A DNA stretch of 64,000 nt from Lichenicola cladoniae (GTDB taxonomy: Bacteria; Pseudomonadota; Alphaproteobacteria; Acetobacterales; Acetobacteraceae): positions 239,001 to 303,000 of the forward strand of contig NZ_CP053708.1 in assembly GCF_013201075.1 (NCBI RefSeq), written 5' to 3'. Below the pieces are notes generated by a model. The model searched no databases, was not told where the DNA came from, and saw only the letters and a program-made list of their open reading frames with translations. The translations under genes were made by a program, and so were the position numbers. Below, piece by piece: positions 1 through 8,241 of this stretch (within the stretch, counting starts at the first letter, position 1; each line of letters begins with the position of its first letter).

Positions 1-1
1 C

Positions 2-1162
2 GCATTGCTCACCTTCACCTTCGCATCGCTCTGGTGCGGGCTGGCGCACAGCCTGCCGATGTTCGTCGCCGCCCGCGTGGCACAGGGGTTCGGCGGTGCG
101 CTGATGATCCCGATCGGCCTCGCCGTGGTGATGCGCAATACGCCGGCATCGGAGATGATGCGGATCACCGCCTACACGGTCTGGCCGGCGCTGCTGGCGC
201 CGGTCATCGGGCCGGTTCTGGGCGGCTTCATCACCCAGGCCGCCAGCTGGCGCTGGAACTTCTGGCTCAACCTGCCGATCGGCCTGGCCGGGGCAATGGC
301 AATGCTGCGGTATGTGCCGCAGGAGCGTGACGACGACAGGCCGCCCCTGGACATGCGCGGCTTCGCACTGTGCGCGCTCGGACTGACCTGCCTGCTGGCG
401 GGGTTCCAGCGCTCCTCGACCAGCGGCGTGGAGCGAGAGGTCGCGATCGGCCTGATCCTGGTCGGGCTCGTCGCCGGCTGGGCAGCCATCCGCCACCTCC
501 GCCGGCACCACTCGCCGCTGCTGTCGCTGGTGTCGTTGTCCCGGCGCAGCGTCACGTACGCCTCCCTCTATCCCGGTGGCCTGTTCCGTGCGGTTTTTTC
601 CACCGCCCCGTTGCTGTTGCCGCTGCTGTTCCAGCTTGGCTTCGGCCTGTCCCCGGTCGCCGCGGGTGGGTGGGTGCTGGTCTATTTCTGCGGCAATATC
701 GGCATCAAGCCGGCCACCAGCCTCATCCTGCGCCGCTTCGGCTTCCGCACCGTGATGCTGGTCGATGGCGTGCTGGTCACTCTGTCGCTGGTGGCACTCG
801 GGCTCGTCACGCCGGGGACGCCCAAGGTTCTCCTGGTCCTGCTGTTGCTGTTCGCGGGGGCGGTGCGCTCCATGCAACTGACCAGTGTCACGACGCTCGC
901 CTTCGCCGACATTCCCGGCCCGGAGCGCAGTGCCGCCTCGAACCTGTTATCGATGCTGCAGCAGGCCTTCTCGGCCGCGGGCGTGGCGATTGCCGCATTC
1001 AGTCTGTCGCTGTTCCAGGCGATATTCCACAGCTCGGTTGTGATGCTGCCCGAACTGCACGCCGCATTTCTCCTGACCGCTTGTATCTGTCTGGTTGCCA
1101 CCGTTGGTCTCGTCGCTATGCCGCGTGATCTCGGGCGTGAGGTTAGCGGTCACCCCGGATGA
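2..1162 (+). CDS. MFS drug exporter, DHA2/EmrB-like (5' end outside window)
   Basis: This is the C-terminal part of a multidrug-type major facilitator transporter in the inner membrane. The frame is open to the window edge, so the true start lies upstream. The visible part has the RVAQGFGGALMIP segment and the antiporter-type motif C region (APVIGPVLGGFI, then WRWNFWLNLPIG), both typical of 14-TM DHA2 proton antiporters, followed by about nine hydrophobic segments. Substrate cannot be read from sequence. No partner membrane-fusion gene is visible downstream. Family call is firm; function as drug exporter is inferred. Confidence 0.85.
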   Translation, partial: ALLTFTFASLWCGLAHSLPMFVAARVAQGFGGALMIPIGLAVVMRNTPASEMMRITAYTVWPALLAPVIGPVLGGFITQAASWRWNFWLNLPIGLAGAMAMLRYVPQERDDDRPPLDMRGFALCALGLTCLLAGFQRSSTSGVEREVAIGLILVGLVAGWAAIRHLRRHHSPLLSLVSLSRRSVTYASLYPGGLFRAVFSTAPLLLPLLFQLGFGLSPVAAGGWVLVYFCGNIGIKPATSLILRRFGFRTVMLVDGVLVTLSLVALGLVTPGTPKVLLVLLLLFAGAVRSMQLTSVTTLAFADIPGPERSAASNLLSMLQQAFSAAGVAIAAFSLSLFQAIFHSSVVMLPELHAAFLLTACICLVATVGLVAMPRDLGREVSGHPG

Positions 1163-1399
1163 TATACTCATGGTAGCGGAAGCTGCACAGGACACCGCGA
1201 CGTGACAGGTGCGTCCAGCAGGATCGACGCGGCCGGCTTGTCGGGCTGTTGCCGGCTTTGAAAGCTTGGGTATACAGAACCCTCGTGTCGACTGTCGGAT
1301 ACCGGTCTACCTCTTGACCTTTCAACCATGCCGGCTTGCATGCTGAGCAACTCGGAAGTAGCGCGGGATATGTAGCGTCCGTGCCGATCGGATGAATGC

Positions 1400-2635
1400 A
1401 TGGCCGCCCAGGAAGACTCCCTCGCATCGCTGAAACGAGGGCCGCTCGCAGTCCTTCGTGAACGAAACTTCGCGCTGTTCTTTGCGGCGACGACAGCCTC
1501 GACGCTGGGGTCGGCGGTCGTTCCGGTAGCACTCACCTTCGCGCTGCTCAGCCTTCACTTCTCTGCGACGAAAATCGGTCTGGTGCTTGCGGCGCAGACC
1601 ACCCCGACGGTCGTCCTCATGCTGGCCGGAGGCGTCGTTGGCGATCGATGGCCGCGCAGGCGCCTCATGATGGGAGCCGACTTCCTGCGCTGTATCGCTC
1701 AGGGCCTGCTCGCTCTCTTGTTGGCACTCGGCCATCCGCCCCTGCTGGCGCTGATGACGCTGGCTGCCGGCGTCGGTGTCGGCAATGCCTTCTTCGGGCC
1801 AGCTGAAACCGGCCTGATTCCCCAGGTGGTACAACCCGAGACCATCAAGGAGGCCAACAGCCTTCTCAGTATCACGGGCTCGCTGTCTGCGGTCATCGGC
1901 CCTTCGGTCGGCGGTCTTCTGGTCGGCCTCGGTAACGCGCCAATGGCGATCGGCCTCGATGCGACGTCGTATGCGCTCAGCGCAGCCTGTCTCGCACTCA
2001 TGCATGTTGCCGAGCAGGCGAGACCGCCGTCCACATCCTTTCTGGCCGATCTGATCTCCGGATGGCACGAGTTCCGTAAACATCGCTGGCTCGTACTCGT
2101 TACTCTTCAGTATGGACTGCTCAACCTCGCTGCTTTCGCGCCGTTCTTCGTCCTGGGCCCGGTCTTGTTCGGCTCGATTCCCCACGGTGCGCAACTTTGG
2201 GGATTGGTGGCGTCGGCGACCGGCGTCGGTGGCGTGATCGGTGGTTTGCTGATCCTGCGGTTCCGCCCGCATCGGCCTCTCGTCGCCTTCGAACTATCGG
2301 CGGCGTTCCTGACCATCCCCCTGGTCCTGCTGGCATTTCATGCGCGCGTGCTTCCATTGGTTCTTGGAAGCGCCATGTTCGGCGCCGCGCTGGCCGTGCT
2401 CAATGTCATGGTTCAGACAACCATACAGGAACGGATCCCCGGAGAGGTCTTGTCGCGTGTCAACGCGCTGTTCAGCCTGGTCGCGATGGGCCTGGGTCCG
2501 ATCGGTTACGCATTGTGCGGACCGGTCGCGCACGTGGTCGGCACACGAAACGCACTGGCGGCCGGTGCTGCTGTCATCCTGATCAGCGCCGCGCTGCTTA
2601 TCGGATCCCGTAGCATCCGCAACCTGGAGAGCTGA
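1400..2635 (+). CDS. MFS transporter, EntS/MFS_3-like
   Basis: A complete 411-residue major facilitator protein with about 12 hydrophobic segments. It begins with a short cytoplasmic tail and a FALFFAATTASTLGSAVVPVAL helix, then has GGVVGDRWPRRRLMMGAD, the classic loop 2-3 motif (GxxxDRxxRR). The IQERIPGEVLSRVNALFSLVAMGLGPIG stretch in the C-terminal half is typical of the enterobactin-exporter-like MFS_3 group. The ATG at the start has only a weak upstream ribosome site. It stands alone, 237 bases after the preceding MFS gene. Substrate unknown; export of a small molecule is the usual role. Confidence 0.8.
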   Translation: MAAQEDSLASLKRGPLAVLRERNFALFFAATTASTLGSAVVPVALTFALLSLHFSATKIGLVLAAQTTPTVVLMLAGGVVGDRWPRRRLMMGADFLRCIAQGLLALLLALGHPPLLALMTLAAGVGVGNAFFGPAETGLIPQVVQPETIKEANSLLSITGSLSAVIGPSVGGLLVGLGNAPMAIGLDATSYALSAACLALMHVAEQARPPSTSFLADLISGWHEFRKHRWLVLVTLQYGLLNLAAFAPFFVLGPVLFGSIPHGAQLWGLVASATGVGGVIGGLLILRFRPHRPLVAFELSAAFLTIPLVLLAFHARVLPLVLGSAMFGAALAVLNVMVQTTIQERIPGEVLSRVNALFSLVAMGLGPIGYALCGPVAHVVGTRNALAAGAAVILISAALLIGSRSIRNLES

Positions 2636-3031
2636 GGGGGAAGCTTCGCCAACCTTCATGGCACGCTTCCGGATCAGGTAGCTCGTGCGCGCCACTCCCG
2701 ACCGCATGATGTGTCTTCATCCGTTCGTGTCGTCGCCCGCATGCCGGCGCAGATATTCGAAGGCTGCGAAGTCGACCGCTACCTGACGCGGGGCAGTTGG
2801 CTGAAGGGCCGCCTCTCCATGCTTCGCAGTATGGAAATTGCAAGCCGATGTACAAAAATGTACATACTGTTTAAAAATAGCTACTGAAGCATCATCGATA
2901 TAATACTGCGTGAAGTTTCCATTAAAGACAGCGCTTCGTTGAATAACTGTCGACTGCAATGTTTTAGAAATTCAGTCGGGAATACGGCCAATAGTTCGTT
3001 AGGGTAGTGCCAACTGCGGAGCTACTACCTC
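2636..3031. other. Non-coding gap upstream of the GH5-like gene
   Basis: No convincing gene in these 396 bases. The right half (about 2840-2960) is clearly richer in A/T than its surroundings and is the likely promoter region of the following glycosidase. It holds paired TGTACA boxes and a TATAAT hexamer at 2899-2904, but no matching -35 box at normal spacing. Confidence 0.6.
2848..2864. promoter_or_regulatory. Tandem ATGTACA boxes, putative operator
   Basis: ATGTACA occurs at 2848-2854 and again at 2858-2864, exactly 10 bp apart, so both lie on the same helix face. Each contains the self-complementary hexamer TGTACA. They sit about 35 bp upstream of a TATAAT hexamer and 170 bp before the glycosidase start. 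Operator function is inference. Confidence 0.35.
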
Positions 3032-4879
3032 ATGATCAGAATCAAACGCCGTACCCTGCTGCTGGCAGCGGGGGCAGCGGCCTCGCCGCTGGGACGAGCT
3101 TCGGCTGCCGCCGACACGGCACTCGCGGGGGTCGATCCGGCCACGAATGCGATCCCGTATCTGGGCGTAAATCTTGGTATGAGCAATAGCGGTACCGGGG
3201 AGACCGAGCCCCTGGCAAGCTATGCGCAGATGACGGATATCGGTGCCAACATCTTCCGGATCGTCTGCAGGTGGAAGAGCCTGCAGCCCGAGGATGGCGG
3301 TCCGATCGATCCGGCGGCGTTGTCGGCGCTCGAAACCCAGATCAGCTATGCGACCGCGTCCGGCGGTGTCGCGGTGATCGACATCCATGATTATGCAAAC
3401 CGGAATACCAGCTTCACAGTGCAGGAGGATGCCGCGATCGGCACGAGCAAGCTCGTCCTGACGACGACGCCCACCGCCTTCTCGACCGGGGCGACCGTGT
3501 CTGCGAACGGGATTGGAAACCACCCCGGCACGACCGCAACTATCATCAAGGCCAGCCCGACCATACTCTTGTCGCAGCCGACGACAGCGGTCATTCCCGC
3601 GGGCAGCATCATCTCCCTGATCGGACGGATCGGCTCGACCTATGCGAGCGCTTATTTCGTCGATTTCTGGACAAAGCTCGCGCAGCATCAGGCGTTTCAA
3701 AGCAACTGGAAAATCTGGTTCGGCCTGATGAACGAGCCCGCGTTGGAGGCGGCGGCCTGGGTCCCGATCTGCAACCAAGTGATTGCAGGGATCAGGTCGA
3801 CCGGCGCCAAGAACACTATCAGCGCGCCCAACGCCCCGAACAGCGGTATCTACATCCAGGGCCTGGCGTTCAGTGGCTCGAGTCTTGTCTACGAGGTCCA
3901 CCTTTATGGCGACGTCAACAATTCGGGTACCGGCCCCGTCTCGAGCCCGACGATCTATGTCGAAGGCCTGACCCTGGCCGTCAATATCGCCCGGGCACAG
4001 AAACAGAAGCTGTTTCTCGGAGAGTGCGGGTTCGATACCTCGGATACGAGCCTAGCGGCTCTGACCGGCATGTTGTGCTACCTGCAACGTAATACCGATG
4101 TGCTGGAAGCAATCACCTTCTGGTACGACGGAGTGTTCTTCTCCGACGGATATTCCTACCAGCTGGGGTCGAGCGACAGCGTCGAGAAGCCGCAGACCGC
4201 CATCATCAGGCGCTTCATGCCGGGCGGCGATGCGAGGGGCCTCGCGATTCCTGCACCGGTCTATTCATTATCGCCCTATGGGGGGTCAACGGCACCGTCC
4301 TTTGCCTCGATGCCCAGCTTTGGCGGAAAGACGAAGGCCCTGACCGCAACGGCTACCGAAATCTACAGCAAGCATCCCACCTCGTACACGCTCTGCTCGA
4401 CCGCGGAAGGGCTGATCAGTCTCGACCAACCGCCCGCGTTGCTCTCCAGCGTCTGGGGTCAACTGCGCTATCACGCACTCCAGGTCACCACGGACGGCAC
4501 GCTACTTGTTACCTGCGGCAACGGAGCGGCTACCATCGTTCTGAACGGCAGTACCAATGTGTGCGATGGCGTCGAGCACCGGGTCGAAGTCAATTGCGGT
4601 CCGAAAGGCATCTGGGTGTTCGTCGACGGAAGGCTGGATGCACTCGACAAAACGCCATTCGAGAGCACCGATCCGCAGGCGCTGCGCTGGGGTGTCGGCG
4701 ACGTCGGGCAAAGCTCGAGCAACTGGTCAATGTGGCTCGGCACGTTGCGCGAGCACGCGCTGTGGGCGACGGTGCGCCATTTGCGGGACCATACGCCACC
4801 TGCCGCACCCTACACCGGTATGGAACGCGGCCTCGTCGGCTACTGGGATCTGAACGGTTCGCTGTCCGGATTCTGCTGA
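3032..4879 (+). CDS. Tat-exported GH5-like glycoside hydrolase with C-terminal LamG-like domain
   Basis: A 615-residue secreted enzyme. The N-terminus (KRRTLLLAAGAAASPLG, cleavage near an ASAA site) is a Tat-type signal. Residues about 40-400 read as a family 5 glycosidase barrel: NEP with Glu235 as likely acid/base, and LGECGFD with Glu331 as likely nucleophile. About residues 128-195 are a beta-rich, Thr/Ala-rich insertion not usual for a simple endoglucanase. The last about 170 residues resemble a LamG/concanavalin-like fold (HRVEVNCGPKGIWVFVDGRLDAL). Substrate is probably a beta-glucan or exopolysaccharide, but not readable. It is convergent with an RTX-type surface protein, with a terminator between them. 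Confidence 0.72.
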   Translation: MIRIKRRTLLLAAGAAASPLGRASAAADTALAGVDPATNAIPYLGVNLGMSNSGTGETEPLASYAQMTDIGANIFRIVCRWKSLQPEDGGPIDPAALSALETQISYATASGGVAVIDIHDYANRNTSFTVQEDAAIGTSKLVLTTTPTAFSTGATVSANGIGNHPGTTATIIKASPTILLSQPTTAVIPAGSIISLIGRIGSTYASAYFVDFWTKLAQHQAFQSNWKIWFGLMNEPALEAAAWVPICNQVIAGIRSTGAKNTISAPNAPNSGIYIQGLAFSGSSLVYEVHLYGDVNNSGTGPVSSPTIYVEGLTLAVNIARAQKQKLFLGECGFDTSDTSLAALTGMLCYLQRNTDVLEAITFWYDGVFFSDGYSYQLGSSDSVEKPQTAIIRRFMPGGDARGLAIPAPVYSLSPYGGSTAPSFASMPSFGGKTKALTATATEIYSKHPTSYTLCSTAEGLISLDQPPALLSSVWGQLRYHALQVTTDGTLLVTCGNGAATIVLNGSTNVCDGVEHRVEVNCGPKGIWVFVDGRLDALDKTPFESTDPQALRWGVGDVGQSSSNWSMWLGTLREHALWATVRHLRDHTPPAAPYTGMERGLVGYWDLNGSLSGFC

Positions 4880-4912
4880 AGCAGCAAGGTTTTAATCCGG
4901 ACACTGTACGCG

Positions 4913-4940
4913 AAAAAACCGGGCCATGAGGGCCCGGTTT
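4913..4940 (-). terminator. Rho-independent terminator of the RTX-like gene (possibly bidirectional)
   Basis: Perfect 10-bp stem AAACCGGGCC / GGCCCGGTTT (4916-4925 and 4931-4940) with a 5-base loop. Read on the minus strand the stem is followed by six T, a strong intrinsic terminator for the gene ending at 4988. Read forward it lies 34 bases after the glycosidase stop with a shorter T tract, so it may serve both genes. Confidence 0.85.
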
Positions 4941-4987
4941 CCTGCACGTCATTGGTCGGACCCGAAGGCCGAAGGGAAGCGGTCGGG

Positions 4988-6355
4988 TTATGCGTCGCCG
5001 ATGAAGCTGCCGGACTTGAGGTTGGTGACGTTGTTGAAGGTGATGGTCGACTTGTCGGACAAAGTGACCGTGGTGTTGGAACCGGAAACCACCGCGGTGC
5101 TGAGCGTCTTTGCAACTTCGTTGGCGCCGTAGCCATAAAGCTGGACCATGTTTCCGGCGGAGCTGCCGAAATCGCTGATCGTGATCGAGGCATTACCGGC
5201 CGTGCCGTTCGCGGCAATGATGAACTGGTTCATGCCGGCACCGCCGGAGAGGGTCTGGTTACCGATGCCGGCAACCAGCGTATCGTCGCCGCTGCCGCCA
5301 CTGATGCTGTCGCCAGCTGCCGTGGACTGGTTTGAAATAAATCCGATGAAGCCCTGCGTGCTCCCCGATCCGTTGAGGGTCTCGTTGCCGGAGCCTGCAA
5401 TGACCATCCCGTGGCCGGTGTAGGTGATGTTCGAGCCATTGGCACCGAACACGGTAGCAGCGCCGGCACCGGAGTTGACCGTTGCATTGCCCACGCCGCC
5501 GATGAACGTCAGCGAAGCGCTGCCGGTCTGGGTCAGGGACGTGCCGCCCGCGCCATAGACGGTTGTGTCGCCGGCTGCGTTGATGGTGTCGGACGTGCCT
5601 GCGAAGACGGTCGACGTGCCGTTCAGGCTATAGAAGCTGTTCGTCCCGCCGACGATCAAGGCGTTGCCGCTGCCACCGGCGAGGCTGGTGCCGGTGCCTG
5701 CCTTGTCATCGACGACCAGGTTGCCGGAGCCGCCATAGATGGTGCTGTTCGTGCCGGTCAGGCTGATGGTAGCGCTGCCCGTGCTCGCCAGGATGCGATC
5801 GGTGCCGTCGGAGACAACGGTATCGGCGCCGGAACCGAGACTGATCAGGTTGTTGCCGGTTCCGCCATAGATCGAGGTCGAGCCCGTTCCGGCAAAGATG
5901 CTGTCGTTCCCGTCGCTGGTGGCGATGGTGTAGGTGCCTGCACCGGATCCGAGGAACAGGTTGTTCCCGCCGCCGGCGATGAATGTGCCTGACTCGTTAC
6001 CCGAGATGAATGTCGCGCCACCGATGCCGACCAGCGTGTTGAGCGTGGTGCCGGCCGTGGCTGCAGACGCATCGATCAGGACGTGCGAGGTCGTTTCCGT
6101 GACGAAGTGGTTGTAACCTGCCGGGTAGGTATAGGTACCGCCGACGGTCGCGACATACTGATTGACCGATGAGCCGCCGGCAGTCGGTACGCCCGCGCCA
6201 TTTCCTTCAGCAGCGAAGAAGTTCCCGCTGCCCGATGCGCCCGCGACCGCGCTTTGATAAGCCTTGGCCAGTGAATAGGCCTGGCTGCCGTTGACCGTCA
6301 CCGGGATGATATGTCCCGACGCGCCCAACACCGTTACTACGCCACCGCTTGCCAT
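4988..6355 (-). CDS. RTX/beta-strand repeat surface or secreted protein
   Basis: A 455-residue protein of low-complexity Gly/Ser/Thr/Asn-rich repeats. From about residue 110 to 390 it carries imperfect nine-residue-like units (GGTGNNLI, GGSGNLVV, GGSGDDTLVAG, GGAGMNQF) resembling calcium-binding RTX turns, though most lack the full GGxGxDxUx consensus. The last about 65 residues (ITISDFGSSAGNMVQLYGY onward) resemble C-terminal type I secretion signals. There is no N-terminal signal peptide. The start is supported by AAGGGG six to seven bases upstream. No type I ABC exporter is in the window, so the exporter must be elsewhere. Adhesin or matrix protein is the likely role. Confidence 0.68.
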   Translation of the reverse strand: MASGGVVTVLGASGHIIPVTVNGSQAYSLAKAYQSAVAGASGSGNFFAAEGNGAGVPTAGGSSVNQYVATVGGTYTYPAGYNHFVTETTSHVLIDASAATAGTTLNTLVGIGGATFISGNESGTFIAGGGNNLFLGSGAGTYTIATSDGNDSIFAGTGSTSIYGGTGNNLISLGSGADTVVSDGTDRILASTGSATISLTGTNSTIYGGSGNLVVDDKAGTGTSLAGGSGNALIVGGTNSFYSLNGTSTVFAGTSDTINAAGDTTVYGAGGTSLTQTGSASLTFIGGVGNATVNSGAGAATVFGANGSNITYTGHGMVIAGSGNETLNGSGSTQGFIGFISNQSTAAGDSISGGSGDDTLVAGIGNQTLSGGAGMNQFIIAANGTAGNASITISDFGSSAGNMVQLYGYGANEVAKTLSTAVVSGSNTTVTLSDKSTITFNNVTNLKSGSFIGDA

Positions 6356-7350
6356 AATTAATCCCCTTTTGCTCGCATAACGACCGATCGATCATTACGA
6401 CTAACCAACGCGTGCATCGGTTAACTAGCATGGCAATCGAACAGCGCAACCAAAAACCATGTCGTCAGAAAGCTTTATCTCAAAAGAAGAGTTTTATTAT
6501 GCGTTTATAACGCTGGATGCGTTGCCGACTAGTTGTCGTGCCATGTCGTTTATTTGGCGAGGACTTTCCGAGCGTTAAATTCTCACTAATCTTCGCTCTT
6601 AAGGAAGCTGGTCGTTTAAACTATAATTAAGAGAAACTTAATGGCAATCTTCCTCTGTTACAGACTGTTTAAGCAAACTGTCGAAGTTTCGGGTTGTAAG
6701 GCGGAGTGCGATACGAATGAAACCTTTACGCATAAAAGGATAATTTAACGTTAAATCTATTCGGTAAAAGTTTGTTGGCAGGAACAGGCCTGACATGTCT
6801 CCGCCGCTTGAAGCGCCAAACCGTTCTGATTGCTCAGCATCCTGAGTAGACGAACGATTGAACAGACTGCACAAAACCCGGCTTTTGCTTCAGCTTGCTT
6901 GATGCACCAAGTAAATGCGGGCTGTTGAGTTTGCACGCGACGAGCATCATAAACGGCCACTGCATTGTGGCCAGGTAATATATTGCGAAATTAACGCGGC
7001 ATTGCCCGGAACACTCCTATCGCGGTCTTTCGGTTGCCCGCATGCGCCCTGAGGACAGATAGTCGTCAAAGCTCAAGACACCATTTATCGTTACTATGTC
7101 GTTGCAGCTGGCTTTGATTCCGCGACCCGATAGGACGGTCCGTCCCGGCTTGCTGCTTGCGTGCACAGACAGGGTAGATAAGGAGTATCCACGGCTTGCA
7201 TTAGGGGTTGCTGGTTCAATCGGATGCCGGAAACAGGCTAAACAATTGGCCTCGCAATCGCACCGCTCCCTGCGACACCAATACTGCAGAGGCCGCCCTG
7301 CCGTACTTAATCAACAACCCACATGACTGTGAATTGCAAGCGACCGAAAG
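6356..7350. other. About 1 kb non-coding, AT-richer region
   Basis: No ORF here has recognisable protein content; the short frames (61-78 residues) lack good ribosome sites. The first 500 bases are markedly richer in A/T than the flanks and presumably hold the regulatory region of the divergent RTX-like gene. A short palindrome GGACGG-T-CCGTCC lies at 7133-7145. GGTTCAATC near 7209 recalls a tRNA T-arm, but no cloverleaf can be built around it. Confidence 0.6.
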
Positions 7351-8241
7351 CTAGCCGTTGAAGTCGCTGATGGTCTGCGTTGCGAGAGAGGCAGCGGATG
7401 CCCGATTGGCGATACCAAGCTTGTTGTACACCTGCTCGAGATGCTTATCGACCGTTCGTGGGCTCAGTTTGAGTATATCGGCAATATCACGGGTCGCTTT
7501 GCCATAGCTGAGCCAGAGGAGGACCTGCGCTTCACGCGACGTCAGATCAAGCCGTTCCTTCAGGATCCTCTCCGGCTGTACCGCATGCGCGGACACCCTG
7601 AGAAGAAGTTCATCAGGTGCCGGCACACCGACGAAGCTGATCCGGACATCCGCGCCGGTCGTCCCCGATGAAGCGGGGAGAAGGCTGCCCGGAGCCATCG
7701 AACCGGCCGCGAGTTGTCGCGCGAGCTGTTCGGATACCGGTGCCTCGTCGCGGGCAAGCAGCGACGCAGCCTGCGGCGTAGCCCAGAGCAGACGGCCCGA
7801 CGGGTCAACCGCGAACAGGAACCGTCCTGCGCCATCCAGCGCGCGGTGCGCCACCTGTGCCCGCTGCGCCGCAAGCAGATGCACCTTGAGACGTGCCAGC
7901 ACTTCGTCGAGCTGAAGCGGCTTGGTGACGTAATCCGCAGCACCCGCTTCGAAGGCTCGTACCACGTGTTCGGTCTCGGATATGCCCGTCATGAACACGA
8001 TCGGGATCGCAGCCAGCGCCGCGGTAGCTTTCAGCCGCAGGCAGGCTTCCAGTCCACCCATGCCCGGCATGACGGCATCCATCAGGATAATGTCGGGCCG
8101 GTTATGGTCCAGCACCGTGAACGCTGCCTGCGCGCTCTGAGCCATGAGCACGACGTAGCCCGCATCCTCCAATACCGTGTCCAGCAAGCCCAACGTCTCG
8201 GGTGCATCGTCGACCACCAGGACGCATCCCCGCGGGCTCAT
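7351..8241 (-). CDS. LuxR/NarL-type two-component response regulator
   Basis: A 296-residue regulator. Residues 5-120 form a receiver domain with acidic DD at 11-12, phospho-acceptor Asp55 and Lys107 (YVTKP). Residues about 135-215 resemble a degenerate PAS-like sensor segment. Residues about 228-290 are a LuxR-type helix-turn-helix (LTSREAQVLLWLSYGKATRDIA, then LSPRTVDKHLEQVYNKLGI). Its ATG overlaps the stop of the upstream hybrid kinase by four bases, so the two are translationally coupled and surely partners. Position beside urtABCDE suggests control of urea uptake, possibly through the direct repeats at 11685-11750. Confidence 0.9.
   Translation of the reverse strand: MSPRGCVLVVDDAPETLGLLDTVLEDAGYVVLMAQSAQAAFTVLDHNRPDIILMDAVMPGMGGLEACLRLKATAALAAIPIVFMTGISETEHVVRAFEAGAADYVTKPLQLDEVLARLKVHLLAAQRAQVAHRALDGAGRFLFAVDPSGRLLWATPQAASLLARDEAPVSEQLARQLAAGSMAPGSLLPASSGTTGADVRISFVGVPAPDELLLRVSAHAVQPERILKERLDLTSREAQVLLWLSYGKATRDIADILKLSPRTVDKHLEQVYNKLGIANRASAASLATQTISDFNG

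Noticed and set aside
1269-1275. GGTATAC upstream of the second MFS gene
   Set aside because: Single partial match to the urease-locus motif with no repeat or inverted partner.
1322-2272. A 316-codon reverse frame over the second MFS gene
   Set aside because: Charged, Gln/Arg-rich translation without motifs; shadow.
6638-6960. Two short reverse frames in the 1-kb non-coding region
   Set aside because: No ribosome site, no recognisable protein features, overlapping each other.
7200-7230. tRNA-like GGTTCAATC
   Set aside because: No acceptor, D or anticodon arms can be paired around it.
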